NCBI GenBank assembly: GCA_016791475.1
Contig: JAEUWI010000053.1
Span: 1 to 50,438, forward strand
Direction: 5' to 3'
Source: Candidatus Hydrogenedentota bacterium
GTDB taxonomy: Bacteria > Hydrogenedentota > Hydrogenedentia > Hydrogenedentales > JAEUWI01
DNA length: 50,438 nucleotides
Shown: positions 37,278 through 46,066 of the stretch, piece after piece
Layout: every line of letters begins with the position of its first letter
Position numbering within the stretch: position 1 is the stretch's first letter
Notes under the pieces: model-generated
Told to the model about the DNA's origin: nothing
Seen by the model: only the letters and a program-made list of their open reading frames with translations
Database searches by the model: none
Translations under genes and position numbers: made by a program

Positions 37278-39962
37278 TCACCCGACCGGCCTCCCATCCG
37301 CACCGTCATCCACGCCATCCCCATCCGTGTCCCGCAGCCTTGGATCCGTCTCGCCCTTGTCCACGCCCCCGTTGCGGTTCGTGTCTTCCAAGCCATCGGG
37401 AAGACCGTCGCCGTCGCTGTCGGGATCGAGCCAGTTGGTTTCGTCGCCGTCCACGGCGCCATTGTCATTCTGGTCTTCCGTGGCGTCCAGCAGGCCGTCA
37501 CCATCGCGATCATCGACGGAATATCCGGCGCGGCTGAGCCAGTAGAGCAGATCCAGGGCGAAGGCCTGGTTCTCCGGACCTTGCAGGGATTTGGTGTTGA
37601 GGGGCGTGGGCGCGGCGAGGAGCGCGATGCGCCCGTAGCCGTGGGCGCGCGCCAGGAAGGCGAGGTTGTCTGGCGCACCGGGCGATGCCAGCGCTCTGGC
37701 GTCGACGGGGATCATCACGCCGTCGCCGGTGCTGGCGCTCAGGGCGCAGCCCCGATCGATGGTGAAGCCCTGCCAGTGGCGCAGCAGGTCCTGCGAGGTG
37801 TCCGCCGCCACGGGACCGTTGACCGGCGTGTTCATGCTGATCTTCACGCCGAGGGGCGCGAGCCACGATCCGAGATCCCGGTAGTGTTCGCCCTCCAGAT
37901 GTTCACCGAGGAAGAGCACGGCGCCGCCGTCGCTGAGGTAGTCAAAAAGGGCCTTCTGGGTGAGCACGCCTTCCGCCGCCGCGCGTGCGCCGATGACCAC
38001 GACGGAGTAGCCGTCGAGGGTGCCGGACATGGGCCCGAAATGCTCGACATGGGAGAAGTGAAAGGGAAAGCCCGCCGCCAGATCGCCGAGGGCGCGGAGG
38101 CCCTGGGGGTCCGATGGGTCGCGAAAACCCGGTGTGCCCTGTGTCGCGGGCCAGAGCCAGAGGATAGTGCGGAGTGGATCGCGGGGCGGCTCCACCCGAA
38201 TGTGGACCGTGGCGGGGCTGTAGGCCGCGGCATAGCCGGGCCGGTTGCCCTTCGGCTTGCCGGCCAGCGAAACTTGGATGGTGCCTGAAGTCACCCCGGC
38301 GGGGTCGAAGCGCTCGGGGTCCACGCCCATATAAGCCTGGCCCGAACCGCGGAAGTTGCGGGGGTGGACGCGGAGCCAGGGCAGGGTCTCCGGGTCAAAG
38401 TCGATCTGCCACTGGGCATCGGGCGCGCCGAGGCTTTCAATCGGCAGCGCGCGCAACTGGCGGCCCACGGCGGTATAGGGAAAGACCACCTCCGCGCCCA
38501 CCTTCAACTGGGGGGAAGGCGCGCTCGGGAAGGGGTCGCTGCCGTCGGGGATACCGTCGCCATCGGAATCAGCCTGATCCGGGCGGGTCTGCTGGCGCCG
38601 CTCCGTGTCATCATCGATGCCGTCGGCGTCCCCATCGGGTCGGGGAAGGGAGGCGGCCGGAATCTCCTGAAAATCGGTAACCCATCCGCTTTGGAAGTCC
38701 AGCGTTGCCCGCGGTGTACACGCAGGGAGTGTGATCTGATGAAGTCGATTGCCCTCGGCGATTACGGGTCCGGATTCCGTCCAGCGGACCAGGGTGATGG
38801 GGGCGTCATAGGTCGTGAATGCGGTCAGTTTACTATCCCGGTCAATGCGCGCGACCCGCGAATCCACGGCCACGATCACCTCATCGGCGGCAGCGGCGAT
38901 GGACAGGGATTGCTCCACGCCCACCAGAGGAAGGGAGAGGGACTCGGCGATTCCGGCGTTTGCCCGCGTGGCCCTGGTCACCCGACCAAAGTCCGTGCCG
39001 GGCGTACGCGTGGCCACCCAGCACTGCCCGCCGGGTCCGGCGGACAGGGCCTGAAATCCGACGGCGGCGATACCCGGAATCGCCAGAGGCGCGCCCGGTG
39101 GCAAGGCGTTTCTCAGATCAACCGCGTAGAGCCATGATTCCGGCGCGGCGCCGGCCTCGCCCATTTCGAGTGCGGAAAAAAGCACCCAGAGTATATCTTC
39201 CTCGGGCGCGAGCGCGGCCGCCGCCAGGTGGCGCTGATCGGCGGGGTGAGTGCCGTCGGCGATGGGGCGTGGCCCCTCCGAAACCTGGAGGGCCGGATCG
39301 GCGCGCTCCGCCAGCACCAGACCGCCGCTTCCCGCCACACCGACGGTGAGAAAACTCCGGTTGCGCAGGGGAAAGACGAATCGGGGCGCGAGACCCAGCG
39401 GCGTTTCGCCACCCGCCGATTGCACGCGGCCCGGCGTGCCTTCGGGGGGCCAGGGGTGCGCCACCAGTTTTCCCCGCCAAGCGCCGGATTCGTCCTGGCG
39501 AATGGCCGCCGTTACCCGGAGGAAGCTGAGGGTCTGCTGGTCCTCCACCACACCCACGGCCCAGTCGCGCCAGCCGGGTTCCGTGGCGGTATCGGCCCCG
39601 GTCCAGGGGTTGAAGGGTGCGGTGTGAAAGGCGCGCAGGGCGCTTTCGAGGTGGGTGGTTTCCAGGCTTCCGCCACGCCAGGGGCGTCCGCTGCTCGCCA
39701 GCACGCCGCCATGGGGCGGATCGAGCACCAGCGGGGTGATCAGCGCGGTGCCGGGCAAGGGGTGACCGCCGGGCAGGCTCCCCCCGATCCCGAAATCGGC
39801 GCTGTGAAGTGTAAGACGCGCCGCTTCACCCAGGGCGCTGCGCGCTTCCGTCACCACGACCATGCGCTGGCCCGGAGCAGTCAGGCAAAGCCCGGCGAAC
39901 GCAAGAATCGCCACAAGTGCAAGGTTGGTATGCCGCGGGAAAGAGAACATGCCCAGTACCAT
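37278..39962 (-). CDS. Large exported protein with thrombospondin type-3 calcium repeats
   Basis: The roughly 894-residue protein begins with a signal peptide (LALVAILAFAGLCLT). The first 430 residues form an unassigned, probably beta-propeller-like region (VEQSLSIAAAADEVIVAVDSR). Acidic DxDxDG calcium repeats of the thrombospondin-3 type lie at about 450-490 (DADGIDDDTE, DSDGDGIPDGSDP) and at the C-terminus from about residue 820. Between them is a Rossmann-like GATase/DUF4350-like segment (YSVVVIGARAAAEGVL, LSDGGAVLFLGEHLEGE). None of the possible starts (39968 TTG, 39962 ATG, 39950 ATG) has a good ribosome binding site. It is probably a cell-surface or secreted protein stabilised by Ca2+. 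Confidence 0.75.
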   Translation of the reverse strand: MVLGMFSFPRHTNLALVAILAFAGLCLTAPGQRMVVVTEARSALGEAARLTLHSADFGIGGSLPGGHPLPGTALITPLVLDPPHGGVLASSGRPWRGGSLETTHLESALRAFHTAPFNPWTGADTATEPGWRDWAVGVVEDQQTLSFLRVTAAIRQDESGAWRGKLVAHPWPPEGTPGRVQSAGGETPLGLAPRFVFPLRNRSFLTVGVAGSGGLVLAERADPALQVSEGPRPIADGTHPADQRHLAAAALAPEEDILWVLFSALEMGEAGAAPESWLYAVDLRNALPPGAPLAIPGIAAVGFQALSAGPGGQCWVATRTPGTDFGRVTRATRANAGIAESLSLPLVGVEQSLSIAAAADEVIVAVDSRVARIDRDSKLTAFTTYDAPITLVRWTESGPVIAEGNRLHQITLPACTPRATLDFQSGWVTDFQEIPAASLPRPDGDADGIDDDTERRQQTRPDQADSDGDGIPDGSDPFPSAPSPQLKVGAEVVFPYTAVGRQLRALPIESLGAPDAQWQIDFDPETLPWLRVHPRNFRGSGQAYMGVDPERFDPAGVTSGTIQVSLAGKPKGNRPGYAAAYSPATVHIRVEPPRDPLRTILWLWPATQGTPGFRDPSDPQGLRALGDLAAGFPFHFSHVEHFGPMSGTLDGYSVVVIGARAAAEGVLTQKALFDYLSDGGAVLFLGEHLEGEHYRDLGSWLAPLGVKISMNTPVNGPVAADTSQDLLRHWQGFTIDRGCALSASTGDGVMIPVDARALASPGAPDNLAFLARAHGYGRIALLAAPTPLNTKSLQGPENQAFALDLLYWLSRAGYSVDDRDGDGLLDATEDQNDNGAVDGDETNWLDPDSDGDGLPDGLEDTNRNGGVDKGETDPRLRDTDGDGVDDGADGRPVG

Positions 39963-40089
39963 ACGCAAGGGGGTGAAAGGGTTGCAACGAAATCCGGTGT
40001 CGGGCTTGCGGTGGGCTTGCGGGCGGCGTATATTCGTGCGGGGATGGTGTGTCGCCCGGGGCGATCGACCCGCATGGAGTTCGTAATTC

Positions 40090-40785
40090 GTGGTGGTTGG
40101 GATTCATCAGCTTCACTACTTGCCGTGGCTGCGCTATTTTCACAAGATAGCGTGTTCAGAGGTTTTCGTGGTGCTGGACAATATTCAGTACAACAAGAAC
40201 GGCTACCAGAACCGGAATCGCATCAAGACGCCCCAGGGTCCGCTTATGCTCTCAGTTCCGGTCTATGATCGCTTTGCCCAATCGCTGGATGCGGTACGGA
40301 TCGACAACAAGCGCAACTGGGCTGCGAAGCACTGGCGGAGCATCGAGCAGAATTATCGGCGCGCGCCGCACTTTGATTCCCTTGCTCCGGCGCTCAGGGA
40401 ATTCTATCTTCAACCCTGGGAAACCCTGAACGCCCTGAACCGGGCCATGCTGCCTTTCTTTCTGGATGCCCTCGGAATTACAACGCCGATCCGGTATTCC
40501 TCGGAGATGGATGCGCCGGGCGAAGCAACCACGCGCCTCGTGAACTTGATCCACGCAGCCGGTGGCTCGGCCTACCTGACGGGAGCCTATGCCCTCGACG
40601 CCTACCTCGATGCGGAGGAACTGGCCGCCGCCGGCATCGCGCTGGAGATCCAGGCGTGGAAATCGGTGGAATATCCTCAGGCCCACGGCCCCTTCGTTCC
40701 CGATCTTTCCATCCTGGACTTGCTGATGCATTGCGGACCTCAATCACGGAGCGTGCTTCTTGGACAGCCCCTCGATACCCCATAG
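40090..40785 (+). CDS. WbqC family protein
   Basis: The 231-residue protein belongs to the WbqC family. The N-terminal GIHQLHYLPWLRYFHKI, FVVLDNIQYNKNGYQNRN and LTGAYALDAYLD segments are characteristic. Members sit in O-antigen and other surface-sugar clusters and are linked to formation or transfer of modified sugars, though the exact reaction is not settled. The start is GTG with GGAG 10 bases upstream. Its end overlaps the aminotransferase start by 26 bases, marking a single operon. Confidence 0.88.
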   Translation: MVVGIHQLHYLPWLRYFHKIACSEVFVVLDNIQYNKNGYQNRNRIKTPQGPLMLSVPVYDRFAQSLDAVRIDNKRNWAAKHWRSIEQNYRRAPHFDSLAPALREFYLQPWETLNALNRAMLPFFLDALGITTPIRYSSEMDAPGEATTRLVNLIHAAGGSAYLTGAYALDAYLDAEELAAAGIALEIQAWKSVEYPQAHGPFVPDLSILDLLMHCGPQSRSVLLGQPLDTP

Positions 40786-41770
40786 CCGACCCACCATCGG
40801 ACCCGAAGAGCGGGCCGCCGTGGATCGCGTGCTGCGGAGCGGCAATCTGGCCCAGGGCCGGGAAGTGGCCGCGTTTGAAGACGAATGTGCGGCGGTGGTT
40901 GGCCGAAAACACGGTGTGGCCGTGAACAGCGGCACGGCGGCGCTCCATCTGGCGCTCATCGGGATGGGGGTGTCGTCGGGTGATACCGTGGCCATGCCCT
41001 CCTATGCCTGCGCGGCCCTGGCCCAGGCGGTGGCCTGGCAGGGCGCCACGCCGGTGCTTTGCGACATCGGCGCGGACAACAATATTGATCCGGAGCGGGT
41101 ACCCGATTCGGTCATGGGGGTGATTGTGCCCCACCTCTTTGGTGCGAAGGCTCGGCTGCCAAAGAATCCTTCCGTGATTGAGGATTTGGCCCATTCCATC
41201 GGCGGCCCCACGGGCAACGCATCCATCTTGGCGATTGCGTCGTTTTACGCCACCAAAATGATGACCACGGGCGAGGGCGGCATGCTCCTGACGGACGATG
41301 AAGGGCTGGCGGAGCTGGCCCGGGATCTGCGCGACTACGACCACCGGGATGATTTTCAGGTACGCCGCGCCTATAAGATGACCGACTTTCAGGCGGCCAT
41401 GGGTCGAGTTCAGTTGCGGCGGCTGCCGGCCTTTGTCGCGCGGCGCGCCGAGATTGCCGCGCAGTACCATGCGGGCCTGGCGGGCCTGCCCCTCGAACGT
41501 CCCCGCCTGGAGGACAGCGTGCATTTTCGCTATGTCATCGCCACCCCCGAGCGCGATGCGCTGGAAGCGTGGCTGGCCGGGCGCGGGGTGGGCGCCTGTC
41601 GCCCCGTGTATCGTCCGGCGCACCACACGCTGGGGGGGGACTATCCCCGTTCGGAGCGTGCGCATGGGGAGAATCTTTCGTTGCCTATCTATCCGGGGCT
41701 GACTACCGCCGAAGCGTCATTTGTGATAAAATCCCTTGTAGCGTTCCATGGAGCGCAGGGCGGGCGTTGA
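40760..41770 (+). CDS. DegT/DnrJ/EryC1/StrS-type sugar aminotransferase
   Basis: The 336-residue PLP enzyme transfers an amino group to a keto-sugar nucleotide. The family motif VNSGTAALHLAL, the acidic pair near EDLAHSIGG, and SFYATKMMTTGEGGM with the PLP lysine at position 166 are present. Its C-terminal substrate loop reads GVGACRPVYRPAHHTL. It is slightly short for the family (about 370-390). The start is a TTG with GGAG 8 bases upstream, lying inside the end of the WbqC gene. With WbqC and the downstream phosphoglycosyl transferase it probably makes an amino-sugar of a surface polymer. Confidence 0.9.
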   Translation: MDSPSIPHSRPTIGPEERAAVDRVLRSGNLAQGREVAAFEDECAAVVGRKHGVAVNSGTAALHLALIGMGVSSGDTVAMPSYACAALAQAVAWQGATPVLCDIGADNNIDPERVPDSVMGVIVPHLFGAKARLPKNPSVIEDLAHSIGGPTGNASILAIASFYATKMMTTGEGGMLLTDDEGLAELARDLRDYDHRDDFQVRRAYKMTDFQAAMGRVQLRRLPAFVARRAEIAAQYHAGLAGLPLERPRLEDSVHFRYVIATPERDALEAWLAGRGVGACRPVYRPAHHTLGGDYPRSERAHGENLSLPIYPGLTTAEASFVIKSLVAFHGAQGGR

Positions 41771-41834
41771 AGCGCCCCGAATTCATGATCCAGGTGGACG
41801 CCCTGACGGGCCCCCCGAGGCGCACAAAACACGG

Positions 41835-43004
41835 ATGTTGCTGACCGAACTCGAGTACTGGCCGCGTACCTATCTTCTGGTGGGTACGACGGCTTTTCTG
41901 ATCGCCGCGCTGGCGATGCCGCTGGGCATCCTGGTGTTCCGCAAGCTCGGAATGATGGATCCCCCTTCTCCCAACAAGATACACAAGACACCCGTGCCCC
42001 GGGGCGGCGGCATCTTTATTTTCTGCGCCTTTGCGGCGGCCGTGCTGCTGCCGGGTTACCGGAGCGACGGGATGAACGGCATCCTGCTGGGGGCCTTCAT
42101 CTGTCTCGTCGTGGGGGCGCTGGACGACTATATCGGTGGAATTCCGGGCTTTTACAAGCTCATAACTTTGGTGGCGGCCACGTTGATTCTCTCTCAGTTC
42201 GACGTCCGCATTAATCTGTTCCAGAACGCTTTTCTGGACGTGGCCGCCACCATTCTCTGGATTGTGGGCGTGACGAGCGCCTTCAACGGTACCGACAACA
42301 TGGACGGGCTGGCCTCGGGCCTCGCGTTCATCGTCGCGGGCATGTTCTTCGCCATTGCGGTGCAGACCTACATCGAGGCGGGCCGGGAGACGAGCCTCTC
42401 CTGGTTCGGCATGCTGGCGGTGGGCCTCATGGGGGCAAACCTGGGCTTTCTGATATTCAACAGCAACCCCGCGCGAATTTTCATGGGCGATTCGGGCAGT
42501 TTCTTTCTCGGTTTTACCCTGGCGGCTCTTGGCGTCATGGGCGAGTGGACGGAGAACCGGATCATCGCTTCCACCATTCCCGTGCTGATCCTCGGTGTGC
42601 CACTCTTTGATTTCGCCTACATCATCATCGCCCGGATCATCAAGGGGGAGACGCGGACCTTTCGCTCGGTGATCGATCATTGCGCGCCCGACCACCTCTC
42701 CCACCGGCTGGTGTGGTTCGGCTTCACCCAGCGCCAGGCGGTCTTCTTCATTTACCTCATCGCCATTACCCTGGGGATCAGCGGTATCCTGCTGCGCAAC
42801 ACCACGAGTATTCTGGATAGCCAACTGGCCCTGTTTCAGGGCTTTGCAATCGTGTCCATCATCCTGATTCTCATGGCCCTCGCGGCACGGCGCCATGCGG
42901 CCACGCTGGAGGCCCATGAGGCGGCCTACGAAGGCCTGGCGCGCCGACTGGAGGCGACCACGGGTGCGAAGGACGGCGAGGATATCCCGAAGGGCGGGGG
43001 CTGA
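41835..43004 (+). CDS. MraY/WecA-type undecaprenyl-phosphate phosphoglycosyl transferase
   Basis: This integral membrane protein of 389 residues has about 11 helices and belongs to glycosyl transferase family 4. These enzymes transfer a sugar-1-phosphate from a UDP-sugar to undecaprenyl phosphate. The motifs NKIHKTPVPRGGGIFIF, VVGALDDYIGG, AFNGTDNMDGLASG, NPARIFMGDSGSFFLGF and HCAPDHLSHRLV are intact. It is more like WecA/RgpG than MraY. It would begin a lipid-linked glycan that uses the amino-sugar from the upstream genes. The start at 41835 is chosen by the family; the ribosome binding site is poorly spaced. Confidence 0.88.
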   Translation: MLLTELEYWPRTYLLVGTTAFLIAALAMPLGILVFRKLGMMDPPSPNKIHKTPVPRGGGIFIFCAFAAAVLLPGYRSDGMNGILLGAFICLVVGALDDYIGGIPGFYKLITLVAATLILSQFDVRINLFQNAFLDVAATILWIVGVTSAFNGTDNMDGLASGLAFIVAGMFFAIAVQTYIEAGRETSLSWFGMLAVGLMGANLGFLIFNSNPARIFMGDSGSFFLGFTLAALGVMGEWTENRIIASTIPVLILGVPLFDFAYIIIARIIKGETRTFRSVIDHCAPDHLSHRLVWFGFTQRQAVFFIYLIAITLGISGILLRNTTSILDSQLALFQGFAIVSIILILMALAARRHAATLEAHEAAYEGLARRLEATTGAKDGEDIPKGGG

Positions 43005-43028
43005 GCCTCCTTCCGCGTGCGTCGGCTG

Positions 43029-44186
43029 CTATTTCTTTGTGGTCAGGGCTTCGCGCGTCAGGCGGTAAATCTCCCAGGCGATGGCCGAATTGATCACGCC
43101 CGAGGCGGGGCAGGCGGGCACGTCGTAGTTGGGGATCTGCACCACCCCATCGGCCCAGGGCCACATGGGGTCTATCCATAGCACGTCCTGGTCGTTGTTG
43201 GGGTAGTCCCGGTGCTGAAGTATATCCACGTAGGCCACTTTGGCTCCGGCATGCTTCGCCCGGGGTAAGAGCTCATAGGGCGGGTGCTGGTAGCCGATGT
43301 GGAGGAGCACATCGCCGGGGCCGTAGGGATCGTTCGGGGGCGGCATCTGGGAGAAGCCGGAGTACCACACTTCCGACTTGAAGAGGGTGCCGATTTCCGT
43401 TTCGGCCACTTCGTGGGGAAACATGTGGCCCATGTTGTACATGATGGTCTGTTTGCCGGCGGCGTGGGCCTCGGCGCTCCACGCTGCGGCCAGGGCGATG
43501 CGCGGGCCCATCTCGCGATTCACACGTTCGAGCATGGCGCTCAGGGTTGTGGTGTAGGCGAGACCGAGCGTGCCGGGGGGGATGGTGGGTACGGTGTGGG
43601 GTTCGTGCCAGTAAATGCCCTGCTGCTCGAACTTCGCGATGCGCTGGAAGCCGCTGTAGAGTCCGATGGTCTCGTAGATCACCGGCATTTTGCCTTCGCG
43701 CGTCAGGGCGGCAATGGTCTCCGCCAGGTACACCCAGCCGGTGATGGCGCCGGCCAGCGTGGGAGACAAGCCCGATTCGGTGGCGACGCTCAGGGCATGG
43801 GCCCCTTCCGGCGCGCCGCCGCCGATCCAAACGAGCGTGGCCCCTTTCGCGGCGATGGCGGTTGCTTCTTCGGCGTTGACGATTCCGCCGGGCGTGTAGA
43901 GAATGGTGTCGCCGTGGCCGGCTTGGTCGAGCTGGAGCCCCTTGAGATACATGAAGCCGCTGGCGCGACCGGAAAATTCGCTGACGAGGGCGGGGTGACC
44001 CGCCGCCCAGAATTTTCCGCCGCCCGCCAGGGACTTGGCGGTGGCTTCCGCCGCCGCGATGACGGCGGGCATGTCACGGGCGACGGCATCGAGCGCGTCA
44101 CGGGTGCGGGTGAGATACGAAGTCTCCGCACCGGTCCAGCCCGCGAACATCAGCGTGATAAGAATGCAACCCATTCGACCCGGCAT
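43029..44186 (-). CDS. Exported protein of uncertain fold, SIS-like
   Basis: The 385-residue protein has a signal peptide (MGCILITLMFAGWTGAE), with the start at 44186 supported by GGAG 8 bases upstream. Its mature part alternates helices and short strands (KFWAAGHPALVSEFSGRASG, GDTILYTPGGIVNAEEA, TLVWIGGGAPEGAH). This is loosely reminiscent of sugar-isomerase (SIS) domains, but no catalytic motif is decisive. A HHP/W-rich C-terminal half (YQHPPYELLPRAKHAG, IDPMWPWADG) is distinctive. No function is assigned. It is convergent with the phosphoglycosyl transferase, 24 bases apart. Confidence 0.6.
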   Translation of the reverse strand: MPGRMGCILITLMFAGWTGAETSYLTRTRDALDAVARDMPAVIAAAEATAKSLAGGGKFWAAGHPALVSEFSGRASGFMYLKGLQLDQAGHGDTILYTPGGIVNAEEATAIAAKGATLVWIGGGAPEGAHALSVATESGLSPTLAGAITGWVYLAETIAALTREGKMPVIYETIGLYSGFQRIAKFEQQGIYWHEPHTVPTIPPGTLGLAYTTTLSAMLERVNREMGPRIALAAAWSAEAHAAGKQTIMYNMGHMFPHEVAETEIGTLFKSEVWYSGFSQMPPPNDPYGPGDVLLHIGYQHPPYELLPRAKHAGAKVAYVDILQHRDYPNNDQDVLWIDPMWPWADGVVQIPNYDVPACPASGVINSAIAWEIYRLTREALTTKK

Positions 44187-44260
44187 GTATGGTTCTCCAC
44201 GATTTCTGCCGGTTCCATACCGGCCATACGACAACGTTGTTCCCCACAGTTTCCGACCCC

Positions 44261-44289
44261 ATTGTGACGTTTGTGCCGATCGGGGTCAA
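44261..44289 (-). promoter_or_regulatory. Putative promoter of the exported SIS-like gene
   Basis: On the minus strand TTGACC (44289-44284) and CACAAT (44266-44261) are 17 bases apart, about 75 bases upstream of the ATG at 44186. Confidence 0.5.
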
Positions 44290-44467
44290 CTTGAAGGCGC
44301 GCGGGACGCACCACGCGCGGCAATTTACCTTTCGGGACGAAAATTGTCACTTGGGGCCGCACAACGGAGCCAAATTCCCGAACGCGCAGTCGGAATTTTC
44401 GGATGGACTCGAGATGAATTTTGTATAAGTTGTTTATTTTGAGCGGCTTGCGGGTTGGCGCCATCTT

Positions 44468-44484
44468 TTGGCATGGCGATTGCC
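44468..44484 (+). promoter_or_regulatory. Sigma-54 promoter of the first prepilin gene
   Basis: TTGGCAT-GGCGA-TTGCC matches the -24/-12 consensus TTGGCAC-N5-TTGCW, with GG (44470-44471) and GC (44482-44483) exactly 10 bases apart. The start point would be near 44495, giving an 89-base leader. Sigma-54 control of the major pilin gene through PilR is established in proteobacteria; here it is inferred. Confidence 0.65.
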
Positions 44485-44583
44485 TTATGGAGTTCAACAG
44501 TTGAACAAGCGTAGTCGGGTCCCGCTGGTGGGAACCGGTTGAACGAGTTTGCGAAACGTAACAATCCAACAGGAGGAATTGCC

Positions 44584-45015
44584 ATGAAAAAGTCTAACAA
44601 GGGTTTCACGCTGATTGAATTGATGATCGTGGTTGCCATTATCGCCATCATCGCCGCTATCGCCATCCCCAACCTGCTCCGCTCGCGCATGCAGTCCAAC
44701 GAATCCAGCGCCATCGGCAACCTGCGCACCATCGTGGGTTCCGAAGTGGCCTACCATGCCGCGAACTATGAGTACACGGCGGACTTCGCGGACCTCACCG
44801 GCGCGACCCCCTCGTTCCTCGACGGTAACTGGGCCGGCACGAAGAGCGGCTACAACTACGTTCTCGGCGGCGACACGAACAACTTCACCGCCAACGCCAA
44901 CGCGGCCGTATACGGCACGACGGGCGGTAAGGGCTTCTTCACCGACTCCAGCGGTGTTATCCGCTACGCCGACGGCGCCGACGCCGACGCCTCCAGCGAC
45001 CCGATTGGTGAATAA
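44584..45015 (+). CDS. Type IV prepilin / major pilin-like protein
   Basis: The 143-residue protein has a short basic leader, the prepilin peptidase site KGFTLIE and the Glu at +5, then a long hydrophobic helix (LMIVVAIIAIIAAIAIPNLL). The globular part is rich in Asn, Gly, Ala and Asp (DLTGATPSFLDGNWAGT, YVLGGDTNN) and ends GADADASSDPIGE, with no cysteine pair. AGGAGG lies 7 bases before ATG, implying high expression. It is followed by a strong hairpin. A paralogue lies 200 bases downstream. Confidence 0.9.
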   Translation: MKKSNKGFTLIELMIVVAIIAIIAAIAIPNLLRSRMQSNESSAIGNLRTIVGSEVAYHAANYEYTADFADLTGATPSFLDGNWAGTKSGYNYVLGGDTNNFTANANAAVYGTTGGKGFFTDSSGVIRYADGADADASSDPIGE

Positions 45016-45054
45016 TACCCCGCTAACGCGAGGCGCAAGACGGGTTTAACCCCC

Positions 45055-45094
45055 GGACGGCGAGGCCAGCCAGCCTCGCCGTCCGCTTTACTTT
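45055..45094 (+). terminator. Terminator after the first prepilin gene
   Basis: A perfect 12-bp stem (GGACGGCGAGGC with GCCTCGCCGTCC) and 6-base loop are followed by GCTTTACTTT. It lies 40 bases past the stop and would separate the two prepilin genes. Confidence 0.8.
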
Positions 45095-45214
45095 CCGGGG
45101 TTCCGGGGGTACACTTCAGGCTCAGTTGACCCGCGGGACTGCACTGAACCGGAGCAGTAAACCTGGAGTGGGAACACGACAACGTGACCGCGCAATCCGG
45201 TCCGGGAGACACGC

Positions 45215-45670
45215 ATGTTGCAGAGGAAGGACGGCTTTACCCTCATCGAATGGATGATGGTTGTGGCCATCATTGCCATCATCGCGGCTATCGCCATTCC
45301 CAATTTGCTCCGCTCCCGCATTCAGGCCAACGAGGCCGCCGCCGTAAGCGATTTGCGAACGATTTGCGCGGGGCAGATTGCCTGTGCCACCGCCCGCAGG
45401 ACCTTTGGCGACTTCGCCATGCTGGTGGCGGAGACCGACGGCGAGGGGACGGCCTTTCTGGATGACTCGTGGTTTGAGGGCCGGGTCAAGGCGGGCTACA
45501 GCTTCAATATGGCGGTGGTGTCGCCGGATGACTTCACCTGCTTCGCGGACCCGGTCAGCGTCGGGGTTACCGGGCGGCGCTTCTTTCGCGTGGACGGATC
45601 GGGCATTGTTCGTTACAACTCGGTGGGACGTCCCGCCGCCGATGCGCCGGGACTGAACAGCGGGGAATAG
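45215..45670 (+). CDS. Second type IV prepilin-like protein
   Basis: The 151-residue protein has a prepilin leader and cleavage site DGFTLIEW with Glu at +5. The N-terminal helix VVAIIAIIAAIAIPNLLRSR is nearly identical to the first pilin, followed by a diverged globular domain (TICAGQIACATARRTFGDF, AGYSFNMAVVSPDDFTC) containing three cysteines. GGGAG precedes the ATG by 6 bases. It is probably a minor pilin or pseudopilin arising by tandem duplication. The hairpin between the genes implies separate regulation. Confidence 0.88.
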   Translation: MLQRKDGFTLIEWMMVVAIIAIIAAIAIPNLLRSRIQANEAAAVSDLRTICAGQIACATARRTFGDFAMLVAETDGEGTAFLDDSWFEGRVKAGYSFNMAVVSPDDFTCFADPVSVGVTGRRFFRVDGSGIVRYNSVGRPAADAPGLNSGE

Positions 45671-45685
45671 GGGGGGGCACCGTGC

Positions 45686-46066
45686 ATGAGCGACGAAATT
45701 ACCACTTGTTTTCGCCCGGTCGGCCAAGCCGAATTGGACCGCGTGCGGGCATCTGGATTTAAGCGCTGGCCGCCGCGCTTACCCGAGCAGCCCATTTTCT
45801 ATCCCGTCACCAACGAGCGCTACGCCATCGAATTGACACAGTGGAACGTCACGGATTTGGGAGCGGGCTCTGTCGCGCGTTTTTCGGTTGAGAAAACCTT
45901 CATGGATCAATACGCGATCCACTGCGTGGGGGCGGCGCATCAGACGGAGTGGTGGGTGCCGGCGGAAGACCTGGAACGGTTGAATGATCGGATTGTGGGA
46001 ACCATTGAAGTTCTGGGAACCTATGGGGGGAGAGCGACTAAGCGCGTCACATCACGCCGGGATTAA
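45686..46066 (+). CDS. Small conserved protein (often labelled ADP-ribosylation/crystallin J1-like)
   Basis: The 126-residue soluble protein has recognisable conserved blocks: FRPVGQAELDRVRASGFKRWPPRLPEQPIFYPV, NERYAIE, and EWWVPAEDLERLNDRIVGTIEV. Similar proteins in cyanobacteria and planctomycetes carry the uninformative name ADP-ribosylation/crystallin J1; that label does not establish an activity. It begins 16 bases after the second prepilin gene and overlaps the 3' end of vapC by 20 bases on the opposite strand. Confidence 0.65.
   Translation: MSDEITTCFRPVGQAELDRVRASGFKRWPPRLPEQPIFYPVTNERYAIELTQWNVTDLGAGSVARFSVEKTFMDQYAIHCVGAAHQTEWWVPAEDLERLNDRIVGTIEVLGTYGGRATKRVTSRRD

Larger units (their letters stand above)
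44187..44583. other. 397-bp divergent intergenic region
   Basis: The gap between the minus-strand exported gene and the first prepilin gene holds a sigma-70-type promoter for the former (44261-44289) and a sigma-54-type promoter for the latter (44468-44484). It also has a small hairpin near 44212-44230. No gene is seen. Confidence 0.6.
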
